A stretch of DNA of 64,000 nt, taken from positions 20,275 to 84,274 of the forward strand of contig JBNGDB010000010.1 of assembly GCA_049975245.1 (NCBI GenBank), in the 5' to 3' direction. Shown here piece by piece: positions 16,543 to 26,481 of the stretch. The notes under the pieces were generated by a model. It was not told the origin of the DNA. It saw only the letters and a list, made by a program, of their open reading frames with translations, and did not search any database. Each line of letters opens with the position of its first letter. The first letter of the stretch is position 1. The stretch is from UBA117 sp049975245. GTDB lineage: Archaea > Methanobacteriota > Methanobacteria > Methanobacteriales > Methanobacteriaceae. Position numbers and translations under genes: made by a program.

Positions 16543-18153
16543 TCACAGAATTTTACAGCATATAGTGGAGAATATGGGTCCTCGTACATCAATGGTTTTA
16601 TTTAAACTAGTGATGTAGTTCAATCCAACTTCCTCCAAGATAAGATTAATGTCTGATATGGATCGGGATATGGTTGTTCGAATTTTGATTTCTTCTTCTC
16701 CACTTACAACCATTTCTTCAATTTTGTACGCCGCATAAGCGGCTATTCCATTCATATAAGTGATGTTCAGATTTATTCCATTTTCAATGGCTTTTAGAGC
16801 ATTTTCATCCGTAACTTGTTTGTTTAGAGGAGTACCAACAATATTTCCGTCATAAAGATAAATCTGGTTCCATGCAGCCGGTCCTAAAAGTTTAGTTTTT
16901 TCTTCTGGCTCTATTAATTCTACTTTAATATTTTTTCCTAGAAATTCGCCTTCAAAAGCTGTAAATTCGCAAGGTGAAGGTTCATTCGCATATTTTTTTC
17001 CAGTTTCTAAAATTTTATCCAGCAAGGACCTGCCTTCTATTGTTGTAGGATAGTAATTGATTTTTAACATCGATGCCAGTTCACGATCGGATATTTTCCA
17101 CTTTTCATAGATCTGGGGGTAAACCATTTCTCTTATATCTCCCCTTTTATGTAAGATCATCGCTATTCGTTCAGCACCAACACCAAGATTCATCACTTCC
17201 TTTTCAATACCATATTTTGCCAGTGCTATGGGTGAATAAACACCAAAAGTTGCTATTTCAACCCAATCATTCAATAGGGGGTGGTAACCGTAAACCTCAG
17301 TTTGAGTTCCTGGAATGTAATATTTGGATTTTTTATCATCAGGTAAAAATTTGAATTTTTCAAAACCAAAATGCTCAAGCAAACTTTCAGAAACAGCCAT
17401 ACCCATATCCAGTGATACTTCATCATCCATAATAACACAAGATGCAGAATGATAGGTCATTAAATGACTTAGATCTTCTTTTTGTTCTCTTCTAAAACAT
17501 CGATCAATAGAAAAAAGTTTAAGAGGTACAGATTTTTTATTTTTCAGATGATTTAAGGTTATAAACCATCCTGAAGTCATATGGGAACGTAGAGTAGTCC
17601 TTCCAGCAATAGGTTTAAGTTCATGAATCTCTGGAAAAACCCTCTCTAAAATACGCAAACCCATTTCGTTTTTGATTTCCAGTGCATTAGATAAATCTAG
17701 TACCAGATCATCTCCACTAATATCTCCCTTTTTATATCCTCTAAAAACACTTTTAAGATTATCTATCTTTTTGTTGTTAAGTTCTACACCTAAATTTTCA
17801 ATTTTTTCAATTTTATCAGATCCTAAACCAATATCAGGTCTTGGTAATCCGGCTAAATAGAAACATCTGTCCAAAACTGCCGGAGCTTCTGGTCCAAATT
17901 GTTTATAGACGTGATCTTCATCAATGAAGAGAGGATTTATAATTTCATCAAATCCTAGATTTAAATAAGCTTGTCTTAATTCAGTAATAGTATCATAAAG
18001 CATGTGTGATTTACCAGTTTTAAAGCGAAGCCTTGGATATTCATTGTCATGATGGGGTTTCTTCAATGTTTTAGAAGTTTCTACCCATGCCTTTTCAAAA
18101 TCTTTTTTTGCAAGTTTTATTAATTGCTTTTTATTCAGTTTAAATGCCCCCAT
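16543..18153 (-). CDS. sepS: O-phosphoserine--tRNA(Cys) ligase (SepRS)
   Basis: Class II aminoacyl-tRNA synthetase that charges tRNA(Cys) with phosphoserine, later converted to Cys by SepCysS; typical of methanogens. The sequence matches the family from the start (KKDFEKAW, KKPHHDNEYPRL) through the substrate-binding region TLRSHMTSGWF and RCFRREQKEDLSHLMTYHSA to motif 3, NLGVGAERIAMILH. Length of 536 residues is normal. The ATG at 18153 is used; an in-frame TTG at 18159 is possible. It is divergent from tfrA with about 110 bases between the start codons. pscS is not adjacent. Confidence 0.96.
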   Translation of the reverse strand: MGAFKLNKKQLIKLAKKDFEKAWVETSKTLKKPHHDNEYPRLRFKTGKSHMLYDTITELRQAYLNLGFDEIINPLFIDEDHVYKQFGPEAPAVLDRCFYLAGLPRPDIGLGSDKIEKIENLGVELNNKKIDNLKSVFRGYKKGDISGDDLVLDLSNALEIKNEMGLRILERVFPEIHELKPIAGRTTLRSHMTSGWFITLNHLKNKKSVPLKLFSIDRCFRREQKEDLSHLMTYHSASCVIMDDEVSLDMGMAVSESLLEHFGFEKFKFLPDDKKSKYYIPGTQTEVYGYHPLLNDWVEIATFGVYSPIALAKYGIEKEVMNLGVGAERIAMILHKRGDIREMVYPQIYEKWKISDRELASMLKINYYPTTIEGRSLLDKILETGKKYANEPSPCEFTAFEGEFLGKNIKVELIEPEEKTKLLGPAAWNQIYLYDGNIVGTPLNKQVTDENALKAIENGINLNITYMNGIAAYAAYKIEEMVVSGEEEIKIRTTISRSISDINLILEEVGLNYITSLNKTIDVRGPIFSTICCKIL

Positions 18154-18263
18154 TCTCAATTGTTTCTTATTTCTAATTAATCACTTTTATATTTTTAATG
18201 GATTTGATATGATGCATCTTGATAAATCATAAATTTAAATATTCAGATAAACAATGTTTGATC

Positions 18264-19913
18264 ATGGAAAGCGAGATATATCAATGCGATGTTTTAATTA
18301 TAGGATCCGGCGGGGCTGGATCAAGAGCAGCTATAGAAGTTTCTAATTACAATTTGAAACCTATAATTGTATCCAAAGGATTATCTTTTAAGTCAGGGTG
18401 CACTATGATGGCCGAAGGAGGTTATAATGCGGCTTTTGCATTTGTTGACCAAGATGATAATACTACGATTCATTTTGATGATACTTTAAAAGGCGGAGCA
18501 TATTTAAATGATCCTAATCTAGCTCAAATTTTAGTCGAGGAAGCACCAGAACGTCTTATTGAGTTAGAGAGATATGGAGCCCTTTTTGATAGGCAGAAAT
18601 CTGGAAAAATAAATCAAAGACCTTTTGGAGGTCAAACGTACCGTAGGACATGTTTCCAAGGAGATCGAACCGGTCACGAAATGATTTCTGCATTGAAAGA
18701 AGAGATAATGAGAAGGAATATCAAAACTCTTGACGAAATAATGATCACCTCCCTTATCACCGACGAATCTAATAAAACTGTAGTTGGAGCTGTTGGATTA
18801 TCATTAAAGGATTCTAAATTTATTTCTTTTAAATCTAAATCAACAATACTGGCCACTGGAGGGGCAGGACAAATATATCCTGTCACATCAAACACAATGC
18901 AAAAAGGAGGAGATGGATTTGCATTGGCATATAATGCTGGAGCGGATTTACTGGACATGGAACAGGTTCAATTTCACCCTACTGGAATGATATACCCAGA
19001 ATCAAGAAAGGGAATACTGGTAACTGAAGCAGTACGGGGAGAAGGAGGAAAATTGTTAAATAACCAGGGAATCAGATTTATGAAAAACTATGACCCTAGA
19101 GGAGAATTGGCAACACGGGATGTTGTGGCTCGGGCAATATATAATGAGATTCGCGAGGGTAGAGGAACTCAGCACGGTGGTGTATATCTAGATGTCACTC
19201 ATCTTCCTGACAAAGTCATAAAAGATAAATTAGAAACTATGTTCCTTCAGTTTCAAGATGTTGGAGTAGATATAACCAAAGAACCCATGGAAGTAGCACC
19301 TACAGCACACCATTTTATGGGTGGTGTTAGGATAGATGAAAATGGTCAAACTTCTTTAGGTAATTTATTTGCAGCGGGGGAAGTCAGTGGAGGAGTTCAT
19401 GGTGCCAACAGATTAGGAGGAAATGCTTTAGCAGATACTCAAGTTTTTGGCCGGAGAGCAGGTATTGCAGCAGCAAAAAACGCTATTAATTCAAAATTTG
19501 ATCTTAACCAAAATCAAATTGAATTAGAAGAAAATAAAATCCTTAATTTATACAATAATGGAGATATATATCCTCATGAAATAAAAAAAGAGTTAAAAGA
19601 TGCTATGTGGGAAGATGTTGCCATTATAAGAAATAAATCTGGCTTATCATCTGCTTTAGCAATTATTAAAAATTTAAAGGATAAATTAAAATACATGGAT
19701 GTTGCCGAAGGTTCAAGTTTTAACAAAAACTTGCAAGACGCTATTGAAGTAATTAATATGGTTGATATTGCAGAGTTAGTAACTGAATCTGCTTTAATGC
19801 GTAAAGAAAGTAGAGGTTCTCATTTCAGAGAAGATTATCCTGAAACAAGTAATAAATGGAAAAAAAGCATAGTAATGAACAAAAATCGTCAGGTTAGATT
19901 TATTAACCGATAA
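18264..19913 (+). CDS. tfrA: Fumarate reductase (CoM/CoB) flavoprotein subunit TfrA
   Basis: Flavin subunit of the thiol:fumarate reductase, which reduces fumarate to succinate with coenzyme M and coenzyme B and yields their heterodisulfide. The 549-residue protein has the FAD-binding IIGSGGAGSRAAIEV (about 11-25), CTMMAEGGYNAAF, the active-site region QFHPTGMIY and VRGEGGKLLNNQG, and the catalytic HHFMGGVRIDENG plus NALADTQVFGRRAG. The C-terminal ESRGSHFREDYPE is typical of succinate dehydrogenase/fumarate reductase flavoproteins. The start is the ATG at 18264; an ATT/ATG-rich upstream extension to 18219 is unlikely. TfrB is not nearby, as in related methanogens where the two genes are separate. 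Confidence 0.92.
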   Translation: MESEIYQCDVLIIGSGGAGSRAAIEVSNYNLKPIIVSKGLSFKSGCTMMAEGGYNAAFAFVDQDDNTTIHFDDTLKGGAYLNDPNLAQILVEEAPERLIELERYGALFDRQKSGKINQRPFGGQTYRRTCFQGDRTGHEMISALKEEIMRRNIKTLDEIMITSLITDESNKTVVGAVGLSLKDSKFISFKSKSTILATGGAGQIYPVTSNTMQKGGDGFALAYNAGADLLDMEQVQFHPTGMIYPESRKGILVTEAVRGEGGKLLNNQGIRFMKNYDPRGELATRDVVARAIYNEIREGRGTQHGGVYLDVTHLPDKVIKDKLETMFLQFQDVGVDITKEPMEVAPTAHHFMGGVRIDENGQTSLGNLFAAGEVSGGVHGANRLGGNALADTQVFGRRAGIAAAKNAINSKFDLNQNQIELEENKILNLYNNGDIYPHEIKKELKDAMWEDVAIIRNKSGLSSALAIIKNLKDKLKYMDVAEGSSFNKNLQDAIEVINMVDIAELVTESALMRKESRGSHFREDYPETSNKWKKSIVMNKNRQVRFINR

Positions 19914-19964
19914 AATCATTTTATTTTTTTTATATTAAAATATTAGTAAGAATTGGAGTTTAAA

Positions 19965-21241
19965 ATGATTCTAAATATCTCAAAAGGAGATAAATCTGAT
20001 GAAAAAGTCCTATTAGGGGACGAAATTTTACTTAAAATCGAAAATTTACCTCCTAATAAAGAAGCAACTATTCATGCAAGAAGGTATGATGATAAAGGAC
20101 AATTATGGTATTCTTATGCAACTTATATTTCTGATGAGAAGGGAATTATAAAAACTAATGAGAATGCAGCAAAATCTGGTTCTTTTACAGGTATTGATCC
20201 TTCAGGATTATTCTGGTCTATGCAAATAATAGAGGTTCAGCAACTACCTAAAATTTTGGAAGATAAAAAGGTTAAAAAAACTGATAAAATATTTTTATGC
20301 TTCGATGTTGAAGTTGAAGGAGAAATAGTTACCTCAAATAATTTAGAGACTTTAAAAATGCTACCCGAGGTAGTAAAAGAAGAAGTTGAATATGAAAATT
20401 TAGTTGCAAATTTTTATTATCCCAATAATAAAACCAGACTTACTCCCGTGATTGTGGTTAGTGGTTCTGAGGGAGGTATTACTACTCCGGATATTGTGGC
20501 CTGCATATTGGCATCTAAAGGATATGCAGCAATGGCTTTGGCTTATTTTGCAATGCCCGGTCTCCCAAAAATATTGGAAGAGATACCCTTAGAGTATATA
20601 GAAACAGCAATAAACTGGATTTTAAATCAAAAAAATGTTAATGAAGATAAATTAGCCATGATGGGCACTTCTAAGGGGGCTGAACTTACATTATTATCTG
20701 CATCCATATTTTCACAGATTAAAATGGTTATTGCAAGCTCTCCCAGCGTTTCTGTTTCACAAGCAATAGATCCCGATCCCAACACATCTCCAAAATCGTC
20801 TTGGACATATAAAGATAAGCCATTACCTTTTGTACCATTCGTATACACTGAAGAATTCTTAAATCAATTTTCAAAAGGCTATCCTAAACGCATGGAATTT
20901 TTATCTCTGTATAAGGCAAGTTTTCAAAATCAAGAAGAGTTTAAACATGCTATAATACAAGTAGAAAACATAAATGGCCCTATATTATAATATCTGGCGG
21001 TGATGATAAGGTTTGGCCATCAAAAGAATTATCTGGAAAGATTATTGAACGTTTAAAAGCCAAAAAGTTTCCTTTTAAAATCAAACATTTAAATTTTGAA
21101 GGTGCAGGTCATGTCGTTGGTAGACCTGGCTATATGCCCTGGCCAGCACCGTTTTATTTAAAGGGAGGGAAACCTGAAATTAATGGTAAATCACAAGTGA
21201 AGATATGGAAATCCATATTAAATTTTTTAGAAAGATTATAA
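19965..21241 (+). pseudogene. BAAT-type acyl-CoA thioester hydrolase/dienelactone hydrolase-like gene, frameshifted
   Basis: Two consecutive frames make up one alpha/beta hydrolase. The first (to a TAA at 20988-20990) has the BAAT N-terminal domain (about 1-140, with SGSFTGIDPSGLFWSMQ) and the nucleophile elbow GTSKGAEL. The second frame takes over at once with IISGGDDKVWPS (acid residue) and contains the His in AGHVVGRPGYMPWP, ending at 21241. The junction lies in TATATTATAATATCT at about 20981-20995, where a single missing base would restore the frame. Without the shift the product loses the Asp and His of the triad. GGAG at 19955 supports the ATG at 19965. It may be a recent mutation, a sequencing error or, less likely, programmed frameshifting. 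Confidence 0.85.
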
Positions 21242-21458
21242 GGCCGATAGAAATATTAAAAATCTATTATTTTTGCCAAATCTCAGTTTACGGGACATTT
21301 TTTAGAGATAGAGTAGTTGATAAAAGCGGCGGATCTGATTATTAATTGAAAATATCCAATAAAACTTGAAATAATTAGACATGAAATTCAAATGAATTTT
21401 TAGATATTAAAAAATAGATAAATAAGTTATTGAATATTAATTCAGAATTTTAAAATTC

Positions 21459-22145
21459 TTATAATCCGATATACTTAATGAAACTTTTTTCATCAGTTAG
21501 ATCATTCATTAATAAATCTACGTCCGATTTTATTAGATCATCAGCACTGTAAGTGCCTGTTGCTACTCCAATAGTTTTTGCCCCGGCTTTTTTACCGGCT
21601 ATCACGTCTAATGGTGTATCGCCTATAACAAATATATTATTCATTTTATAGTTAAATTTGGAACGGGCAGTTTGGATTGCTTTTTTGACCAGCAAATAAC
21701 GTTCTGCATAATCACTACCAAAACCTCCAAATGGAAAATATCCATCTAAACCCGCTCTATTTAATTTAGCATAAGCGATGGGTTCCAGATTACCGGTAGT
21801 CAGTCCCATCAACACTTCTTCATTTTTAAGAATATTTAATATATTTTGAACACCATCAAGGACTTTAACGTTCTCTAAATGTACATTGGCTAGGTAATAA
21901 CGTGTCATGTAATCCAAACACTTTTGGAAATTCTTTTGTATTAAATCTCCATTAATTCCGCCTAATTCCAATACTTCTCTTAGTATTTGAGGGTCTGTTT
22001 TCCCAGCATAGTTTATTCCACTGATATCCTCCCTCATACCATAGTATTTTTTAACTGAATGTACAAACGCCTGGTAATGACAACGAGCCCCTCTAACTAA
22101 AGTTCCATCAATATCAAATAGTGCTAATATATTGTTCTCTTCCAT
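21459..22145 (-). CDS. HAD family phosphatase (phosphoglycolate phosphatase-like)
   Basis: A HAD hydrolase of about 228 residues with all catalytic motifs: FDIDGTLVRG (motif I), the Thr of MGLTTGN (motif II), a Lys in the VKKAIQTARSKF region (motif III) and VIGDTPLDVIAGKKAGA (motif IV). A helical cap (about 20-85) places it with phosphoglycolate phosphatase/beta-phosphoglucomutase-like enzymes. The ATG at 22145 is chosen because GGAG lies eight bases upstream; an ATG at 22163 overlaps the previous gene's stop. It follows dadD by 17 bases on the same strand, so it may dephosphorylate an intermediate related to nucleoside salvage; this is inference. Confidence 0.87.
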   Translation of the reverse strand: MEENNILALFDIDGTLVRGARCHYQAFVHSVKKYYGMREDISGINYAGKTDPQILREVLELGGINGDLIQKNFQKCLDYMTRYYLANVHLENVKVLDGVQNILNILKNEEVLMGLTTGNLEPIAYAKLNRAGLDGYFPFGGFGSDYAERYLLVKKAIQTARSKFNYKMNNIFVIGDTPLDVIAGKKAGAKTIGVATGTYSADDLIKSDVDLLMNDLTDEKSFIKYIGL

Positions 22146-22162
22146 TGTATCGCTCCGAATCA

Positions 22163-23455
22163 TTAAGCTTTTGATAATAATTCTTCAGCCGCAGTTTCCG
22201 CCAGTTCAATTACTGAATTTTCTTCGATAATAATCATTTCTTTATCTTTCATTAATAATTCTCCATTACATATTACACTATTTACATCAGAACCATTAGC
22301 AGCGTAAACTAAATGAGAAATAGGATGTCTATAAGGAGTTAAATGAGCCGATTTCATATTTAATAATATTAAATCAGCTTTTTTACCTATTTCAATAGTT
22401 CCAATTTCATTTTCCAATCCTAAAGTCCGGGCACCATTCAATGTGCTCATTTTAAAAACTTTTTCAGCAGATAATGCTGTAGAGTCTAGAGTATGCACTT
22501 TTTGCAACAACGCCGCTGTTTTCATTTCTTCTAACATATCCAAATTATTATTGGAAGCAGCACCATCAGTTCCTAAAGAAACACATATTTTTTGATCAAT
22601 TAATTCGTTAACTGGCGATATACCTGAAGCTAATTTCATATTACTGGAAGGATTATGGGATAATTTAACCTTATTGCTTTTTATTATATCTTTTTCATGT
22701 TCATTAAGCCATACAGAATGAGCAGCTATAACATTTTTTCCCAAAAAACCAATTTCATCCAAGTATTCAAAAGGTCGTTTTCCCTGGGCTTCAATAACCT
22801 GTTCTACTTCATGTTTAGTTTCACTTACATGAATATGTATATTAACTCCATATTCATCTGCCTTTTTTCTAACTCCTTTTAGAAGTTCAGGAGAGCAAGT
22901 GTATGGGGAGTGAGGTCCAAATGCAACTTTTATTCGTCCATCAGCAGCATTATGGCACTTTTTAAGTATTCTAATGCTTTCTTTAAATTCTTTTTTTCTC
23001 TTGTCCTGGTCATGAAGGTCGATCATGCCGTGTGATAGCACAGATCTTAATCCGGTGTCTTCAACAGCCCTGGCCACATCATCCATGTAAAAGTACATGT
23101 CATTGAAAGTTGTGGTCCCAGATTTTATCATCTCCACACAACCCAATAGAGCTCCAGCATAACAATAATCTCCATTTAAATTAGCCTCCATTGGCCATAT
23201 ATATTCATTTAACCAAGTATCTAGTGGTAGATCATCAGCAAGACCTCTCATAAGAGTCATAGAAGCATGGGTATGAGTATTAACTAAACCAGGCATCAAT
23301 ACCTTCTTTTCACCATCTATTACTTCATCAGCATCATTTTCATTTATTTCAGGAGCAATTTCACTAATAAAATCATTTTCAATTAAAACTGATCCCTTAT
23401 TTAAGCTACTTCCCAGCATAGCAACATCTTTAATTAAAATGCTTTTATTTTCCAT
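22163..23455 (-). CDS. dadD: 5'-deoxyadenosine deaminase (SAH/MTA deaminase family)
   Basis: Zinc amidohydrolase that deaminates 5'-deoxyadenosine, a by-product of radical SAM enzymes, and to a lesser extent S-adenosylhomocysteine and methylthioadenosine. The metal ligands are visible: HTHASM after the N-terminal beta domain, HIHVSE with the catalytic Glu, AAHSVWL and SLGTDGAASNN. Length of 430 residues is normal for the DadD/MtaD family, and the methanogen context favours DadD. The ATG at 23455 follows GGTG; an upstream frame to 23506 is not needed. Operon with the downstream HAD gene. Confidence 0.9.
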   Translation of the reverse strand: MENKSILIKDVAMLGSSLNKGSVLIENDFISEIAPEINENDADEVIDGEKKVLMPGLVNTHTHASMTLMRGLADDLPLDTWLNEYIWPMEANLNGDYCYAGALLGCVEMIKSGTTTFNDMYFYMDDVARAVEDTGLRSVLSHGMIDLHDQDKRKKEFKESIRILKKCHNAADGRIKVAFGPHSPYTCSPELLKGVRKKADEYGVNIHIHVSETKHEVEQVIEAQGKRPFEYLDEIGFLGKNVIAAHSVWLNEHEKDIIKSNKVKLSHNPSSNMKLASGISPVNELIDQKICVSLGTDGAASNNNLDMLEEMKTAALLQKVHTLDSTALSAEKVFKMSTLNGARTLGLENEIGTIEIGKKADLILLNMKSAHLTPYRHPISHLVYAANGSDVNSVICNGELLMKDKEMIIIEENSVIELAETAAEELLSKA

Positions 23456-23602
23456 TATAACACCATTCAATTTAAGAGTGATAAAATTACCTATAATATC
23501 TAGCAATGCTAATATTAATTTATCAATATAATAAATTTTGTAGATAAAAATTTCAAATTATGCTAATTCAGTATTTTATTTTAGATTATTAGGAGGACTA
23601 AT

Positions 23603-24463
23603 ATGAAATTAAGAATTGCCTTACCTTCAAAGGGAAGGATTAGTGAACCTACTGTTAAACTTTTAGAAAAGGCAGGGATAGGTTTAAAAGATACAACTAA
23701 TAGAAAACTATTTTCACAGACATTTGATGAGGATATAAGTGTAATGTTTACTCGTGCAGCAGATATACCCGAATTTGTAGCAGATAAGGCAGCAGATCTG
23801 GGGGTAACAGGTTTAGATTTAATAGAAGAGAAGAGGGCTGATGTTGAAGTTTTAGAAGATTTAAATTTTGGAAGAGCAAAACTGGTTTTAGCATCTCCTG
23901 AAGATTCTAAAATCAACAAATTATCTGATATAGTTGATGGAACTGTAGTAGCAACCGAATTTCCTAATTTGACTTCCCATTATCTAAAAGAGAAAGGTAT
24001 TAATGCAAAAATAGTTGAACTTAGTGGTTCAACTGAAATTGCTCCCTTTATAGGTGTAGCAGATCTAATTGTAGATATTACCAGTACGGGAACAACTTTA
24101 AAAATGAATCATCTTAAAATAATTGATACAGTTCTAGATAGTTCTGTAAAGCTTATAGCAAATAAAAATAGTTTTAAAGAGAAAAATGAGAAAATTGAAG
24201 CTGTAAGAACAGGTATAAAAGGAGTTATTGATGCTGAAGGTAAAAAGCTTGTAATGATGAATGTAGACAAAGAATATCTTGAAGATGTTAAAAAAGCAAT
24301 GCCGGGACTTACAGGTCCAACAGTTTCTCAAGTTTTGTCAAATAAAGATATTGTGGCAGTTCATGCTGTTGTGGATGAGCATGAAGTGTTTAATACTGTA
24401 AATAAGCTTAAAAAAGTGGGTGCAAGAGATATTCTCGTTGTTCCAATTGAAAGAATAATTTAA
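23603..24463 (+). CDS. hisG: ATP phosphoribosyltransferase, long form
   Basis: First enzyme of histidine synthesis: joins ATP and PRPP. The 286 residues comprise the two-lobed catalytic part (RIALPSKGRISEPTVKLLE, and the PRPP-binding IVDITSTGTTLKMN) plus the C-terminal ACT-like regulatory domain from about residue 210 (GLTGPTVSQVL, HAVVDEHEVFNTVNKLKK), so it is the hexameric, histidine-inhibited form that needs no HisZ. AGGAGG precedes the ATG. Other his genes are elsewhere, hisH being about 22 kb away in this window. Confidence 0.95.
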   Translation: MKLRIALPSKGRISEPTVKLLEKAGIGLKDTTNRKLFSQTFDEDISVMFTRAADIPEFVADKAADLGVTGLDLIEEKRADVEVLEDLNFGRAKLVLASPEDSKINKLSDIVDGTVVATEFPNLTSHYLKEKGINAKIVELSGSTEIAPFIGVADLIVDITSTGTTLKMNHLKIIDTVLDSSVKLIANKNSFKEKNEKIEAVRTGIKGVIDAEGKKLVMMNVDKEYLEDVKKAMPGLTGPTVSQVLSNKDIVAVHAVVDEHEVFNTVNKLKKVGARDILVVPIERII

Positions 24464-25338
24464 GCCAATTATATTTATTATTAATAAAAATAGATTTTTA
24501 AAACCTTTTTGCTATAAAAATTTATTAATAATTATTTAATAGCATTTAGGGGGATAATGTATAAAAAAAAATGCTGTGATGAATAATACTTGGTACCAGA
24601 GGGGATAGGATCGTTTCAAAATCATAAAAAATTATAGAAACCCTTAAAATGCACATCAACCTTTAGAATCCTTAAACATTAATTAAAGATCATTAGCCAC
24701 ATATAACCATTTTGGGAAAGTAATTAGGTTAAATCACGAAAAAAATAAGGAAAGATGTATTTTCTTTTTGGCAGCATGAAACTAACTATTATTATTTTAA
24801 AGTTATATGGGAACAAGCTAAGATGATGAAAGAAATAAATAGAGATTAAATTTCATTAGAGATATTTGATACCCTGGAATTAAAATTACGACAATTTTTA
24901 TAGAAATTACAAATATCAGGATATTAATGGATTATTGTATTTTTACACTTAGGTTACATCAGTTTAAAATTGGGTTTACCATAGTATTAATCCTATTGGC
25001 ATTAAAGCTTTTAATTAAAAGTATTATAACCCTTAACCTATTTATAATTACTCTGATTTGCCAATAAGTTATCCTTTATACATAGATGCCACTATAGAGA
25101 TTATAGCACTTGCTATATTTCCAAAAATAATATGAGATTATTAATTATACTTAATTAAAATTTAAAAATTTTTTCCAAAATATAAAAATTTTAATATTAT
25201 CTAGTTTAATAATAAAATGAAAATAATTTATGTATAATCTGTACAAATTTGCAATTAATTATGAAATACTACTTAAATATTTATTTTTAAAGAAAATGAT
25301 GAATTAGATTAATAAATCCAAATTGAAGGAGATTAATT
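24464..25338. other. Gene-poor 0.87-kb gap, possible gene remnant
   Basis: No intact open frame with a ribosome binding site. Short stretches read like decayed coding sequence, for example a run of hydrophobic codons near 24955-25065 and another near 25065-25130, each interrupted by stops. Sequence near 24580-24640 is less AT-rich than the rest. The promoter for the ABC exporter operon must lie at the right end. I cannot name any parent gene. Confidence 0.4.
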
Positions 25339-26481
25339 ATGAAATATATTGGATTAATTGTAAAAAATCCATTTAGAAATAAAACAAGATCTTCCCTTGC
25401 CATTATTGGAATTGCAATTGGAATTGCAACTATTGTGGCTTTAGGACTTATTACTGGTGGGCTTAAAGAATCCACCGAAAACACTCTTAAATCTGGCGGT
25501 GCTGAAATAACAGTTATTCAAGACGGGACCGATGGTTTCTTATCTGGAAGTATTGATAAAGAACGGGTAACAGATATAAAAAATATAAGCGGAATAAAGG
25601 ATACGGCAGGTATATTAAGAACAAGTGTTCGGCTGGAAGATGACTCAAGTTCTAGTTTTGGCCCTGGAGGATTTACAGTTAGCGGAATGGAAAGCAACAA
25701 GCTTTATCTTGCTGGTATAGAAAATGTGAACGGAACAGTTTTCTCGGAAGGAGATAAAAATGAAATGATAATGGGCAAAACAGCTGCTCAGAACCTAAAT
25801 AAAACTGTTGGGGATACAATCACTATTTTCAACGAGGAATTTAAAATCACCGGGATATTCGAATCAGGAAACTTCATAACTGATGCTGGAGCATACATTT
25901 CATTAGATAAACTTCAAAATTTAACTGAAAATGAAGATAAAGTTAGTACAATTGCGGTAAAGATAAATGATAATGCCAACGCTACTGAAGTAGGCAATGC
26001 AATTGAAAATGCATATCCCGACGAATTAGCTACAACATCTTCTGCTGATCAACTTGGAAGAATAAATCAGGGTTTAAGCTTCATTGATACAGCCACATGG
26101 GCTATTTCACTCCTTGCAATAATTATTGGGGGAGTAGGGGTTATAAATACTATGATAATGTCAGTTTATGAAAGAACTCGTGAAATTGGAGTTTTGAAAG
26201 CAGTTGGCTGGAGGGGTAGAAGGATACTGGGAATGATATTAGGTGAATCCATTGTGCTTACTCTAATTGCTGCATTAGTAGGTATTGTTTTAGGTATTGT
26301 TGGTGTGGAAGTACTTTTATCCATTACACCATCAACACAAGGGATACTTGAACCTGCATATTCTCTTGAACTTTTTATCAGGGCTTTGGGAATCGCTTTC
26401 CTTGTAGGAATAATTGGTGGAATTTATCCGGCTTTCAGGGCCAGCAGACTAGCACCAACGGAGGCATTGCGCTATGAGTAA
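25339..26481 (+). CDS. ABC transporter permease, MacB/FtsX type
   Basis: Membrane subunit of a mechanotransmission-type ABC system. The 380-residue protein has an N-terminal helix (SLAIIGIAIGIATIVALGLI), a large extracytoplasmic MacB-PCD domain (about 45-235) and three C-terminal helices forming the FtsX domain (WAISLLAIIIGGVGVINTMI, LGMILGESIVLTLIAALVGI, ALGIAFLVGIIGGIYPAFRA), including the YERTREIGVLKAVGWRGR coupling motif. Such systems extract or export lipoproteins, peptides or drugs rather than importing solutes. Its stop overlaps the ATP-binding subunit gene by eight bases, so the pair is translationally coupled. The substrate is unknown. Confidence 0.93.
   Translation: MKYIGLIVKNPFRNKTRSSLAIIGIAIGIATIVALGLITGGLKESTENTLKSGGAEITVIQDGTDGFLSGSIDKERVTDIKNISGIKDTAGILRTSVRLEDDSSSSFGPGGFTVSGMESNKLYLAGIENVNGTVFSEGDKNEMIMGKTAAQNLNKTVGDTITIFNEEFKITGIFESGNFITDAGAYISLDKLQNLTENEDKVSTIAVKINDNANATEVGNAIENAYPDELATTSSADQLGRINQGLSFIDTATWAISLLAIIIGGVGVINTMIMSVYERTREIGVLKAVGWRGRRILGMILGESIVLTLIAALVGIVLGIVGVEVLLSITPSTQGILEPAYSLELFIRALGIAFLVGIIGGIYPAFRASRLAPTEALRYE

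Noticed and set aside
20627..20848. 73-codon frame on the - strand
   Set aside because: Antisense to the BAAT-type gene and without a start signal.
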